A DNA stretch of 64,000 nucleotides from Endozoicomonas euniceicola (lineage in GTDB: Bacteria; Pseudomonadota; Gammaproteobacteria; Pseudomonadales; Endozoicomonadaceae), in the NCBI RefSeq assembly GCF_025562755.1, contig NZ_CP103300.1, positions 2,164,501 through 2,228,500 on the forward strand, written 5' to 3'. The position numbers were made by a program, and so were the translations under genes. The notes beneath the pieces are model-generated. The model was not told where the DNA came from. It saw nothing but the letters and a program-made list of their open reading frames with translations, and did not search any database. Positions 1 through 8,444 of the stretch are shown here, one piece after another; position 1 is the stretch's first letter; every line of letters begins with the position of its first letter.

Positions 1-1590
1 ATCTGGGGGCAACTGCTCATTGACTCGAAAACCGTCAGCCGCACCCCGCCATTACCGGCAAAAGCGGCAGATGTCAGCCAGTTTTTTATCGACGCCAGAA
101 CGGAACTGGGATTCGAGTCAGCCACTCTCTGTAACTTTCTGGAAGAGCTGGGCAACACGCTGATGGCGGAATCCCGTTTACAAGACAACCATCGTACAAT
201 GACCGCCAGTGACATGATTCAGCTGCCAGCCGATGAACTGCAATCCCAACTTGACGGTCATCCCAAAGTCACCGTCAACAAAGGGCGCATGGGATGGAGC
301 CTTAACGATTTCGAAGCTTTTGCAACGGAGTTTCTGCCTGATATCCAGCTGGAGTGGCTGGCACTTAGTCGAAAAAAATGTCACCTGAGGGTTGCCAGTG
401 ATCTTGACGAGCAGCACTTGCTGGATGCCACTTTGAGCCAATCAGAGCAGGAGCGATTACAGAAGCTTTGTCAGGATAGAGGCGTTGACAGCAGCCACTA
501 CCTCTTGATGCCTGTCCACCCCTGGCAATGGCTAAACAAAATCGTGAACCTGTTTGCTGGTGAAATCGCTGCCGGGCATATTATCCATCTTGGGCGTTTT
601 GGTGACCCGATGCTTCCCCAGCAGTCTTTGAGAACGCTCACCAACCGGGCCAGGCCGCAGCAGCTGAATATCAAGCTGCCACTTTCTATCTTGAATACAT
701 CTTGCTATCGGGGCATTCCGGGGCGTTATATCACCGCAGGTCCGGCGCTTTCAAAATGGCTGGCAGAGATAGCCGCTCAGGATGAAGTGCTGGCCTCCCG
801 GGGCACAATTATCCTTGAAGAACCGGCTGGTGCATTCTATCCACACCCACTCTATGACCAGGTCGCTGATGGCCCATACCGGTATCATGAGATGCTGGGG
901 TGTATCTGGCGTCAGAGCGTACACAGCAAAACAGCGCCGGAAGAACAATCGGTGTTGATATCGACCCTTTTCCAGAAAGACGGCTATGGACAACCATTAA
1001 TTGAAGCGTACATCCATCGCTCGGGACTCACTACAGAAGCGTGGCTGAACAAACTGTTCAATGCTGTGGTGATCCCTCTTTATCACCTTATGTGTAAATA
1101 CGGCGTTGGTCTGGTTGCCCATGGGCAGAATGTAACGCTTGTACTGGCAGATAACCAGCCAGCCAAAGTCGCACTGAAAGACTTTCAGGGTGATCTTCGC
1201 CTGATCAATCAGAACTTCCCCGAGCTGGATTCACTGCCAGAGGAGGTTCAAGCCGTGACAACCCGGCTGCCTTCTGAGCACCTGATCCATGACCTGCAGA
1301 CCGGGCACTTTGTCTCAGTTCTGCGCTTTATATCGAACGTACTGGCTGAAACCGGATTTTCTGAGCACCGGTTCTACCAGCTGCTCGGACAACAACTACA
1401 AAGTTATATGAGTGACCACCCCAGCCTGGCTGACCGTTTTAAACTGTTTGATCTGTTTGAAACGAAAATGGCTCGCATCTGCCTGAACCGGGTCAGGTTT
1501 CGTCTGGGGTACGGTGACAGTACTGAACGACCATTACCGGAACTGGGTTCAAACCTGGCTAACCCATTGGCTTTAACACTTCAGGGATGA
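1..1590 (+). CDS. iucC: IucA/IucC-family NIS siderophore synthetase, probable aerobactin synthase IucC (5' end outside window)
   Basis: The reading frame is open from base 1, so the gene starts upstream; 529 residues are visible, against about 580 for E. coli IucC. Family members join a citrate half to an amine or hydroxamate with ATP in the cytoplasm. IucC adds the second N6-acetyl-N6-hydroxylysine to finish aerobactin. Visible family motifs are HPWQW near visible residue 173, SLRTLTN near 210, KLPLSILNTS after it, HGQNV near 374 and KDFQGDLR near 394. The gene is followed after 3 nt by iucD, the same order as in iucABCD operons. The internal ATG at 163 is not the true start because homology continues upstream of it. 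A related NIS synthetase for another hydroxamate siderophore is the alternative, but the strongly IucD-like neighbour favours aerobactin. Confidence 0.85.
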   Translation: MWGQLLIDSKTVSRTPPLPAKAADVSQFFIDARTELGFESATLCNFLEELGNTLMAESRLQDNHRTMTASDMIQLPADELQSQLDGHPKVTVNKGRMGWSLNDFEAFATEFLPDIQLEWLALSRKKCHLRVASDLDEQHLLDATLSQSEQERLQKLCQDRGVDSSHYLLMPVHPWQWLNKIVNLFAGEIAAGHIIHLGRFGDPMLPQQSLRTLTNRARPQQLNIKLPLSILNTSCYRGIPGRYITAGPALSKWLAEIAAQDEVLASRGTIILEEPAGAFYPHPLYDQVADGPYRYHEMLGCIWRQSVHSKTAPEEQSVLISTLFQKDGYGQPLIEAYIHRSGLTTEAWLNKLFNAVVIPLYHLMCKYGVGLVAHGQNVTLVLADNQPAKVALKDFQGDLRLINQNFPELDSLPEEVQAVTTRLPSEHLIHDLQTGHFVSVLRFISNVLAETGFSEHRFYQLLGQQLQSYMSDHPSLADRFKLFDLFETKMARICLNRVRFRLGYGDSTERPLPELGSNLANPLALTLQG

Positions 1591-1593
1591 CAA

Positions 1594-2928
1594 ATGAATT
1601 TGATACAAGAAAATAGTCAGGAAAATGTGCTTGACCTGGCCGGACTTGGAATAGGCCCTTTTAACCTGAGCCTCGCCGCTCTGGCTGACGGTCTGCCCGA
1701 CTACACCGTTCAGTTTTTTGATCGCAAGCCCTCTTTCAGCTGGCACCCGGGGCTCATGCTGCCCGGAGCCCATATGCAAACCTCTTATCTCAAAGATTTG
1801 GTGACACCAGTCAACCCCACCAGCCCCTGGTCTTTTCTTTCCTACCTGGTTCAGCATGGCCGCTTCTATCAGTTTCTGGCGACTGAGAAAACCGCTATCA
1901 GTCGTAAGGAATTTGTAGACTATATGGACTGGACGGCTCGCCATCTTCCATCCCTGCAATTCAATTCAGAGATTCGTGAAGTCAGCTTTGCAGACGACTG
2001 TTTTATCCTTCATTCAGATCGCAAAACCATCAGGGCTCGTAACCTTTGCCTGGGTACCGGGAAAGCACCTCATGTGCCCGAATGCACCAAAAAACATATG
2101 GGAAAAAACTGCTTTCATGCCAGCGAGCTGAGTGCCCGTTCACCCGACCTGACTGGCAAAAAACTAGCAGTGGTGGGCGGTGGCCAGACAGGTGCTGAAG
2201 TGTTTCTAAACGCATTGCAGGGACACTGGGGAGAGGTGTCAGACATCCAATGGATATCCCGGCGCCCAAATTTCGAGCCCCTGGATGAAACACCGTTTAC
2301 CAACCAGTTTTTTACGCCCGGGTATGTTGACAGTTTCTACTCGATATCTGCATCAAAGAAGCCGGCTATCGTCAACCGACAAAAACTGGCGAGTGACGGA
2401 ATCACCCCCGCCTATCTGACTGAGCTCTATCGTGAGCTCTATGACCGGACTTATCTGTCTGATTCCCGTCAACCGGTCTGGGGGCTTTTACCAGACCGCA
2501 CTCTTGAAGGATTAAATCAATCCGTGAATGGCTGCTATGAACTGATATTAAATAATACGTTGCATGATCAGCAGGAACGGATTAAGGCGGATATTGTCAT
2601 TCTCTGCACAGGGTTTGAGAACAAACTGCCGCAGTGTATGGAGCCATTGTTGCCTGCTCTGCTATTAGACGAAAGTAACCGTTATCAACTGACGTCTAAT
2701 TTCAAAATTCAGTGGCAGGGACCTGAAGACCGAAAAATCTACGCAGTGAATGCAGGTCTGCATAGCCACGGCATTGCTGAACCTCAACTGAGCCTGGCAG
2801 CATGGCGTTCTGCACGAATTCTTAATGACCTGGCTAGAGAAGAGCTTTTCCAGATTAACGACTCCGGATCGATAATAAACTGGCAGCCAGCGTCGCATAA
2901 ATTCCCAGAGCGCTCTTGCCTGCCCTAA
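1594..2928 (+). CDS. iucD: L-lysine N6-monooxygenase (aerobactin pathway)
   Basis: This 444-residue flavoprotein hydroxylates the side-chain amine of lysine with NADPH and O2, the first step of aerobactin synthesis. The FAD dinucleotide motif GLGIGP lies at residues 17-22. It is followed by FSWHPG and HMQTSYLKDLV, a pattern typical of IucD. The NADPH-binding VVGGGQTGAE lies near residues 191-200, and the conserved HGIAEPQLSLAAWRSARIL is near 391. Length and motifs match E. coli IucD along the whole chain. It is cotranscribed with iucC (3-nt gap). Iron control by Fur is expected for such operons, but the promoter lies outside the window. Ornithine or putrescine hydroxylases are relatives; lysine is preferred because of the neighbour and the close motif agreement. 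Confidence 0.9.
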   Translation: MNLIQENSQENVLDLAGLGIGPFNLSLAALADGLPDYTVQFFDRKPSFSWHPGLMLPGAHMQTSYLKDLVTPVNPTSPWSFLSYLVQHGRFYQFLATEKTAISRKEFVDYMDWTARHLPSLQFNSEIREVSFADDCFILHSDRKTIRARNLCLGTGKAPHVPECTKKHMGKNCFHASELSARSPDLTGKKLAVVGGGQTGAEVFLNALQGHWGEVSDIQWISRRPNFEPLDETPFTNQFFTPGYVDSFYSISASKKPAIVNRQKLASDGITPAYLTELYRELYDRTYLSDSRQPVWGLLPDRTLEGLNQSVNGCYELILNNTLHDQQERIKADIVILCTGFENKLPQCMEPLLPALLLDESNRYQLTSNFKIQWQGPEDRKIYAVNAGLHSHGIAEPQLSLAAWRSARILNDLAREELFQINDSGSIINWQPASHKFPERSCLP

Positions 2929-3267
2929 CGGGTAACAGATCAGGCCTCTGGCTGTTAGCTGTTAGTTCTTCATACTGCTAACAGCTAACAGCTAACAGCT
3001 AACAGCTAACAGCTAACAGCTAACAAGCGGATATTACGATAACAAAGCCCCTTACACCTGAAAAACACCTCCAAAAGTCTCCGAATCCCCCTAAAACCAG
3101 AGTGGAAACTACTGAAACAGGATGAGATTTTGATCTGTGTCTATATCCTGTAGTTTTACAGTTTTTTTTGCGTTAAATCCGGTTTCTTATCACTTTTCAT
3201 TCAAATATAGTTGCACACATTATTTTTTTGATCATTATCCAGCCACTGGATAGAAGCAGGAATTACC
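2929..3267. other. Intergenic region with heptad hairpin repeat and promoter space
   Basis: No gene is seen. The left part holds the CTAACAG heptad repeat listed separately. The right part is AT-rich (3120-3240) and probably contains the promoter of the downstream hydrolase gene. A short dyad, TATCCAG-CCA-CTGGATA, at 3236-3252 ends 15 nt before the ATG and could be an operator or part of the leader. Confidence 0.5.
2952..3026. repeat. Heptad hairpin repeat (CTGTTAG)2-loop-(CTAACAG)~7
   Basis: Two CTGTTAG units (2952-2965) are followed by a 12-nt spacer and then about seven direct copies of the complementary heptad CTAACAG (2978-3026). The arms can form a perfect hairpin, and the tandem heptads give several alternative registers. 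A related element lies at 22353-22413. It may help end iucCD transcription, but no U-tract is present. Confidence 0.8.
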
Positions 3268-4008
3268 ATGAAGCCGATTATCGGAATTAGCACTGAAGAA
3301 ATCCCTTACCTGCGTGGCCTGAAGTCATTCATGAACCACGGTTACGGTGACGCGATCTGCAAAGCGGGCGGTTCTCCTGTACTGCTGCAGATTGTTCACG
3401 ACAACCCTGAAGAGCACGCTGAAAACGTTGCTCGCAGCCTGGACGGGCTGGTCATCAGCGGTGGTATGTGCTACATCGATCCTCAGTTTTATGGTGAAGG
3501 CATGTCTCCGGACATGAGCCACCTGTACCCACCACGTGACTACTGGGAGCGCGCGCTGATCAAAGCGTTCATGAAAGCCGGTAAGCCTGTAATTGGTGTT
3601 TGTCGTGGTATGCAGCAAATCAACATCCTGCTGGGTGGTTCTCTGCACGGTAATGTCCTCAAAGACATCCCGGGTGCTCATAACCACTGGGGTGGCGATA
3701 CACAAATGCACTTCCCTGCTCACAACATTGATATCGACAAAGACTCTCACCTGCACCAGATCAGCGGTAAAGAAGTGTGCGCCGTGAACTCTTTCCACTA
3801 CCAGGCGATCAACAAAGTGGGCAACGACCTGAAAGTGACTGCAAGAAGCAGCCTGGACGGTGTTATCGAAGCGATTGAGCACACTGACAGCAATGTCTAC
3901 CTGCACGGCTACCAGTTCCATCCGGAAATGATGGTTGATAACGAACCACTGTGCATGGATATCTTCAAAGCGCTGGTTAACAAATCTGCTGAAGTAGCTT
4001 CTCGCTAA
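3268..4008 (+). CDS. Class I glutamine amidotransferase-like hydrolase (peptidase C26, PuuD-like)
   Basis: This 246-residue cytoplasmic enzyme belongs to the gamma-glutamyl-gamma-aminobutyrate hydrolase family, which cleaves gamma-glutamyl amide bonds. The nucleophile is Cys112 in GVCRGMQQ. The catalytic His218 and Glu220 sit in YQFHPEM, and the spacing matches PuuD. The N-terminal PIIGIS and the VISGG turn are also typical. It leads a cluster with a transporter, RidA, a cysteine desulfidase-like protein and a YheO-like regulator. A gamma-glutamyl conjugate of an amino acid, perhaps a thiol, is therefore a plausible substrate, which is inference. Codon use is strongly biased, as in well-expressed genes. 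The exact substrate cannot be read from the sequence. Confidence 0.8.
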   Translation: MKPIIGISTEEIPYLRGLKSFMNHGYGDAICKAGGSPVLLQIVHDNPEEHAENVARSLDGLVISGGMCYIDPQFYGEGMSPDMSHLYPPRDYWERALIKAFMKAGKPVIGVCRGMQQINILLGGSLHGNVLKDIPGAHNHWGGDTQMHFPAHNIDIDKDSHLHQISGKEVCAVNSFHYQAINKVGNDLKVTARSSLDGVIEAIEHTDSNVYLHGYQFHPEMMVDNEPLCMDIFKALVNKSAEVASR

Positions 4009-4095
4009 ATCGAATGTAATGGCTCGCTGGCAACATGGAGTGCCAGCGGCTGCGCCCCCCTTGAGCTTCTCAAACTTTTTCCACCGAGTAACAGA

Positions 4096-5361
4096 ATGAC
4101 AGAGTCAAAAGCTTCTTTTGATAAAAAGACCATTCTCCAGATGGTTGCGCTTTGTATTGGCGGCGGCAACATTTACATGCTTGTCTTCATGCGAGCCATG
4201 TTCTATGACCAGATGATCGACGGCATGGGTATTACCAATACAGAATTTGGTAACATGATCGGCCTCTACGGTCTGACGTCCATTGCCTTCTATTTCTTTG
4301 GCGGTATCGTTGCCGATAAATTCTCTGCCAGAAAAGTTCTGGTGTTCAGCTACCTGATCACAGCCCTGGGCGGAATGATTTACGCCACCCTGCCTTCTTA
4401 CGGGGTAGGCATGAGCCTGCACCTGATGTGGGGCGCTGCCCATACACTGACGTTCTGGGCCTCGTACATCAAGCTGACTCGCTCACTGGGAGACTCTGAA
4501 GTTCAGGGACGCCTGTTTGGTTTCCTCGAAGGCGGTCGTGCGCTCGCCGTTACACTTATCTCGTCTGTGGCAGGTCTGCTGTTTACCTGGTTTGACAACC
4601 CGAGAACCGGACTTCAGGCCATCATCCTGACCTACACAGTCATGAACCTGGTCAGCGCTGTTACTACATGGATTAACTTTGAAGATACCGCACCGACCAG
4701 GGACAACCGCAACCTGCTGAAAAACCTGAAAGTCGTTGTACGCATGCCACAGGCTTGGATTATCGGTTTCATGGTGATGGGCCTGATGGCTTCTAACAGC
4801 GGTCAACATTACACCACGCCTTATATGACCCATGTTCTGGGTATGGGCGGCGGAATGGTAATGATTCTGTCGTTTATGCGCAGCTACGCCATCAAGCCAA
4901 TTTTTGCGCCACTGCTGGGCATTATCGCTGACAAGGTAGGACGCCCTTCTACGGTACTGTTCTGGTCCTTCGCACTGCTGAGCGCAGTATGGCTGGGTAT
5001 TATTACTGTTGGCGACGGCAACCACACGGCGTTTGCAGTACTGATGGGCTGCCTTGGCATCATGATTGCATCTATCCGTGGCGTTTACTTTGCCACCGTT
5101 GAGGAAAGCGGCGTACCAATGGAATACACCGGTGCGTTTGTTGGCTTTATCTGCACCCTGGGTATGGCGCCAGACGCGTTTATTTCACCGCTGATTGGTC
5201 GTATCCTCGATACTTATCCAGGCGCTCAGGGTTACAACTACTCGTTCATGATCCTGCTGGGCTTCAGTGTCCTGGGTCTGGTCATGGCCTTTACGCTTGC
5301 GGCCTACAATAAGCGTTCTGCAAAAAAAGAGAAGGAACTGAAAGTCGCTTATCAGGGGTAA
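4096..5361 (+). CDS. Major facilitator superfamily transporter
   Basis: The 421-residue protein has about twelve hydrophobic segments and an MFS signature between helices 2 and 3 (GGIVADKFSARKVL, residues about 74-87). A related pattern, IIADKVGRPS, follows the central loop near 275-284. It is an inner-membrane secondary transporter. It starts 87 nt after the hydrolase gene, and no strong terminator separates them, so both are probably one transcript. The context suggests uptake of the hydrolase's substrate, such as a peptide or amino-acid conjugate, but no substrate-determining residue is recognisable. A sugar-phosphate or nitrate carrier cannot be excluded by sequence alone. Confidence 0.8.
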   Translation: MTESKASFDKKTILQMVALCIGGGNIYMLVFMRAMFYDQMIDGMGITNTEFGNMIGLYGLTSIAFYFFGGIVADKFSARKVLVFSYLITALGGMIYATLPSYGVGMSLHLMWGAAHTLTFWASYIKLTRSLGDSEVQGRLFGFLEGGRALAVTLISSVAGLLFTWFDNPRTGLQAIILTYTVMNLVSAVTTWINFEDTAPTRDNRNLLKNLKVVVRMPQAWIIGFMVMGLMASNSGQHYTTPYMTHVLGMGGGMVMILSFMRSYAIKPIFAPLLGIIADKVGRPSTVLFWSFALLSAVWLGIITVGDGNHTAFAVLMGCLGIMIASIRGVYFATVEESGVPMEYTGAFVGFICTLGMAPDAFISPLIGRILDTYPGAQGYNYSFMILLGFSVLGLVMAFTLAAYNKRSAKKEKELKVAYQG

Positions 5362-5393
5362 CCTGAGACTGCTTTTCTAGTGCGTCCTTCATA

Positions 5394-5421
5394 ACAAAGC
5401 CGGCTTTATTGTCGGCTTTGT
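5394..5421 (+). terminator. Hairpin after the MFS gene
   Basis: An 11-bp stem (ACAAAGCCGGC with GTCGGCTTTGT, one G-U pair) has a 6-nt loop and sits 32 nt after the stop codon. There is no long U-tract, so termination may be partial or Rho-assisted. Confidence 0.55.
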
Positions 5422-5654
5422 GCTTTGCGGGTCATACAAACAGTCGCACCCCGGTACACACATCGCACCGGCAAAAATAAATAAATTTGCGCCATTATCG
5501 ACCGCCAGAATGACTAGCGTCTAAAATCCAAACTCTCCAGACTAAAACAATGATTTCAATCAATGCAACAGCTCGACTGCGGGCTTTTCTATTGAAAGAA
5601 CGACGTGAATTTGCCAAGATCGGATCAAATTTTTTTGAGCGCTTTTTTCAAACG

Positions 5655-5675
5655 ACGCATTACCGGGTAATGCGT
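5655..5675. promoter_or_regulatory. 21-bp dyad, candidate operator of ridA
   Basis: The two 10-nt arms, ACGCATTACC and its exact complement, flank one central G. The dyad ends 20 nt before the ridA ATG. A loop of one base cannot form an RNA hairpin easily, so a dimeric DNA-binding protein is the likelier reader. Binding by the nearby YheO-like regulator is a guess. Confidence 0.45.
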
Positions 5676-5695
5676 TTACTTATTGAGGCAACCCC

Positions 5696-6076
5696 ATGAA
5701 AGAATGTATCTCTTCTCCAAAAGCACCAGAAGCTATCGGTCCATATTCCCACGGTGCCAAGCACGGTAACCTGGTATTCACTTCCGGTCAGCTGCCTGTT
5801 TGCCGTGAGCTGGGTGGCGTGGTTGAAGGCGGCATCTCCGCTCAGTCCCATCAGTGCCTGAAAAACCTGCAAGCAGTTCTGGAAGCTGGCGGTTCTTCCC
5901 TGGAAGGCGTCCTGAAAACCACTTGCTACCTGTCTGACATCGAAGACTTCGGTGCCTTCAACGCAGTGTACGCTGAATACTTTGGTCAAGACTGCCCGGC
6001 TCGCAGCTGCTTCGCCGTTAAAGATCTGCCTCTGGGTGTTCTGGTTGAAGTGGAAGCGGTTGCTGCCTGCGCTTAA
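5696..6076 (+). CDS. ridA: RidA-family reactive enamine/imine deaminase
   Basis: This 126-residue protein belongs to the YjgF/YER057c/UK114 family. These homotrimers hydrolyse 2-aminoacrylate and related enamine/imines released by PLP-dependent or Fe-S eliminating enzymes. Visible motifs are IGPYSHG near the N-terminus, VFTSGQLP, and the active-site Arg103 in CPARSCF, followed by VEVEAVA. The length is typical. It lies between the MFS gene and a cysteine desulfidase-like gene. Desulfidation of cysteine releases aminoacrylate, so the pairing makes chemical sense. It is probably a dedicated paralogue, though a housekeeping role is also possible. Confidence 0.88.
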   Translation: MKECISSPKAPEAIGPYSHGAKHGNLVFTSGQLPVCRELGGVVEGGISAQSHQCLKNLQAVLEAGGSSLEGVLKTTCYLSDIEDFGAFNAVYAEYFGQDCPARSCFAVKDLPLGVLVEVEAVAACA

Positions 6077-6148
6077 TAGCCCATTGTTATTGGCTGGCCA
6101 ATTCCCATGAATGACGACAGATTTCCTAGCTCTGTTGTCACCGGAGAG

Positions 6149-6182
6149 GCTGGCAGGCTCCCCTCAATACCTGCCTGCCAGC
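6149..6182 (+). other. Inverted repeat between ridA and the desulfidase gene
   Basis: A 9-bp stem, GCTGGCAGG with CCTGCCAGC, encloses a 16-nt loop. It has no U-tract and could be an intercistronic processing or stability element. Confidence 0.4.
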
Positions 6183-6240
6183 ACTTCCACCAACACAAAT
6201 CGACCTGCCAAACTGTTTTAATCATCTCAGGAGTTTTGCT

Positions 6241-7521
6241 GTGAAGCCTCAGTGGTCTCAGTACATCAATATCATTAAGTCCGTTGTTAAACCTGCACTG
6301 GGTTGCACTGAGCCTATATCTGCCGCTTACGCCGCCGCAGTAGCGACCAGCATCCTCGGCACCCAGCCAGAAAAAGTAACCGTAAAGGTTTCCGAAAACC
6401 TGTATAAAAATGCGGTAGGCGTTTTTGTTCCCGGCACCGGTTATAAAGGGCTTCATATTGCCGCAGCGGCTGGCGCAGTCGCTGGCGCTCCGGATATGGG
6501 CCTGGAAGTTCTTAAAGATATTTCTGCTGATGATGTAGCTGCCGCCAAACAGATGATTGACCAGGGTCAGATTGAAGTTGAAGCGATTGCGTCTGACGTG
6601 TTCATTTACTGTGAAGTGATTACTGAAGCAGGAACGGACAGGGCCACCGTTGAAATCAGTGGTGGACATACCCGCATCACAGAAAAAACACTGAATGGCG
6701 AAAGCCTCTTTAAACTGGACACCAGCAACGCCGACAGCGGTACCACGGAATCCGTTTGTGAAGGTGTTGATATCAGCGTCCGGGGCATTTACGAATTTGC
6801 CACAGAAATCGAGCCTGAAGCGATTCTGTTTATGAACGAAGCCGCAGAGCTTAACTGCGCACTGTCTCAGGAAGGCATGTCCAATGATTACGGTCTGAAA
6901 GTAGGCCGCACCATGATGGACCAGATCGACCAGGGCGTTCTGGGTGAAGACCTTATCAACCGTACCGTTATGCGCACATCCGCGGCCTCTGACGCACGCA
7001 TGGGCGGTGCCGTACTGCCAGCGATGAGCAACTACGGCAGTGGTAACCAGGGCATCGCTGCCACCGTACCCGTTGTAGAGATGGCTCGTTTCAGAAACGT
7101 CGGTGAAGAAATGCAGGCCCGGGCACTGGCCATGAGCCACCTGATGGCTATCTACATCAAGTCCCACTACCCGCCGCTGTCTGCGTTCTGTGGCAACTCT
7201 GTCACCAGTTCAGCGTCTGCGTTTGCCATGACTTACCTGAGTGGCGGTTCTTTTGAGCAATGCAGCCATGCGATGCAGAACGTTATGAGTGACTGCTCCG
7301 GTATGGTCTGTGACGGTGCCAAGTCCAGCTGCGCTATGAAGGTAGCCACTTCTTCTGGTGCTGCGGTTCGATCTTGCCTGATGGCTCTGAGTGGCTCCGT
7401 AGCCAATGAGCAGGGCATTATTGCAGAGACCGTTGAAGACACCATCAGGAATGTGGGCAACATGGTTAGTACTGGAATGCCAAATACAGATCATGCCATT
7501 ATTCGCATCATGACTGCCTGA
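6241..7521 (+). CDS. L-cysteine desulfidase family protein (UPF0597/YhaM, CyuA-like)
   Basis: The 426-residue protein starts with GTG, preceded by a good AGGAG site 8 nt upstream. The family holds a [4Fe-4S] cluster and breaks cysteine into sulfide, ammonia and pyruvate through aminoacrylate. Cys22 in LGCTEP is the conserved N-terminal cysteine. The C-terminal cluster DCSGMVCDGAKSSCAMK supplies further ligands. The fold is related to the alpha chain of bacterial L-serine dehydratase, so a serine substrate is the main alternative. Its neighbour RidA would clear the aminoacrylate intermediate. A strong terminator follows, closing the ridA-desulfidase transcript. Confidence 0.85.
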   Translation: MKPQWSQYINIIKSVVKPALGCTEPISAAYAAAVATSILGTQPEKVTVKVSENLYKNAVGVFVPGTGYKGLHIAAAAGAVAGAPDMGLEVLKDISADDVAAAKQMIDQGQIEVEAIASDVFIYCEVITEAGTDRATVEISGGHTRITEKTLNGESLFKLDTSNADSGTTESVCEGVDISVRGIYEFATEIEPEAILFMNEAAELNCALSQEGMSNDYGLKVGRTMMDQIDQGVLGEDLINRTVMRTSAASDARMGGAVLPAMSNYGSGNQGIAATVPVVEMARFRNVGEEMQARALAMSHLMAIYIKSHYPPLSAFCGNSVTSSASAFAMTYLSGGSFEQCSHAMQNVMSDCSGMVCDGAKSSCAMKVATSSGAAVRSCLMALSGSVANEQGIIAETVEDTIRNVGNMVSTGMPNTDHAIIRIMTA

Positions 7522-7548
7522 TACGTTTTTGATCTGTCAGTCTTGATT

Positions 7549-7587
7549 AAGAGCTTGCTCACACCCCTTTGTGAGCAGGCTCTTTTA
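7549..7587 (+). terminator. Rho-independent terminator
   Basis: The arms AAGAGC..GCTCACA and TGTGAGC..GCTCTT pair around a short loop, with a two-base mismatch, and run into TTTTATC. It lies 28 nt after the desulfidase stop codon. Confidence 0.85.
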
Positions 7588-7695
7588 TCATGACAAACAC
7601 GAAATCTGTGCAGTCAGTCGTTTTCTTTATGTGATAGAGGTGAAGTTCTGAAGCTTAACGTACTAGTATGTGGACGTTTCAGAAACGGGTAATTC

Positions 7696-8349
7696 ATGGG
7701 TTTAATAACGTTAACTCCGGCAGATAAAGCAATGCTTGAATCAATAAAGCCGGTTGTGGATGGTATAGCCGCAGTCTCTGGCGGCCACACGGAAGTCCTG
7801 CTTCATAGCCTGGATAAAAATAATCCTTCTGTGATAAAAATTGCCAACGGCCATATAACTGGCCGCACTGAAGGAGCACCAGTCACCGATCTCGCCATGA
7901 GCAAACTGGCTGAAGGCCAGGATGTCACCACCAGCTACTTTACACAAACTGCCGATGGCAAAATGATGCGCTCGGTAACCACTGTGATCAGAAACCCGAA
8001 GGGGCAAGCCATTGCCCTGCTGTGCATCAATGTCAACCTGGACGCACCGTTTCGGGAAGTAGTCAGCTCAATGATACCCACCGCGCCAGCAGAAAAAGGT
8101 CATGACAACAGTCCGGAAAATTTTGCCAAAAATCTTGATGACCTACTGAACAGTTCTGTTACCAAGGCAATCCGCTCGGTAGAGTCCGATGATCAGGTTC
8201 TGCCCTCGTTGAAAAATAAAGCGATCATTGAACAACTGTTTCACCAGGGCATATTTGAACTGAAAGAGGCGATACAGTTTGTCGCGGATCACCTCTGCAT
8301 CAGCCATCACACGGTTTATCGCCATTTAAGGGAATTGAAAAGCCGTTGA
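7696..8349 (+). CDS. YheO-like PAS/helix-turn-helix transcriptional regulator
   Basis: The 217-residue protein has the two-part design of the YheO family. An N-terminal PAS-like sensory domain (about residues 10-115) includes VAAVSGGHTEVLLHSL- and NPSVIKIANGHITGR-like signatures. The C-terminal HTH (about 165-215) contains ELKEAIQFVADHLCISHHTVYRHLREL. Such regulators often sit beside cysteine desulfidase or RidA genes, so it is likely the specific regulator of this cluster. A short dyad, CGTTTC-A-GAAACG, at 7675-7687 ends 8 nt before the ATG and could be an autoregulatory site. It is transcribed separately, because a terminator precedes it. Confidence 0.8.
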   Translation: MGLITLTPADKAMLESIKPVVDGIAAVSGGHTEVLLHSLDKNNPSVIKIANGHITGRTEGAPVTDLAMSKLAEGQDVTTSYFTQTADGKMMRSVTTVIRNPKGQAIALLCINVNLDAPFREVVSSMIPTAPAEKGHDNSPENFAKNLDDLLNSSVTKAIRSVESDDQVLPSLKNKAIIEQLFHQGIFELKEAIQFVADHLCISHHTVYRHLRELKSR

Positions 8350-8444
8350 TAACAAGCTCCCCGCAGCTGCCTGCCTGACTGTAACGATATTCTTTCATCT
8401 CTTGAATGCCTTACAGTCAGCCAGGTTTGTTGACAGGATTACAG

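Larger units (their letters stand above)
5362..5695. other. Intergenic region between MFS gene and ridA
   Basis: It holds a terminator-like hairpin at 5394-5421 and a near-perfect 21-bp dyad at 5655-5675, listed separately. The AT-rich stretch 5470-5650 has no ORF with a ribosome site and is likely promoter space for ridA. Nothing else is recognised. Confidence 0.5.

Noticed and set aside
2952..3026. CRISPR or minisatellite coding region
   Set aside because: Units are only 7 nt with no spacers, and the stretch does not encode a plausible protein.
3325..3921. 198-codon antisense frame over the PuuD-like gene
   Set aside because: It is explained by strong codon bias of the real gene.
6073..7167. 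364-codon minus-strand frame opposite the cysteine desulfidase gene
   Set aside because: The plus strand encodes a recognisable family protein with a good ribosome site; the antisense product matches no family and is rich in Cys/His/Asn from complementary codons.
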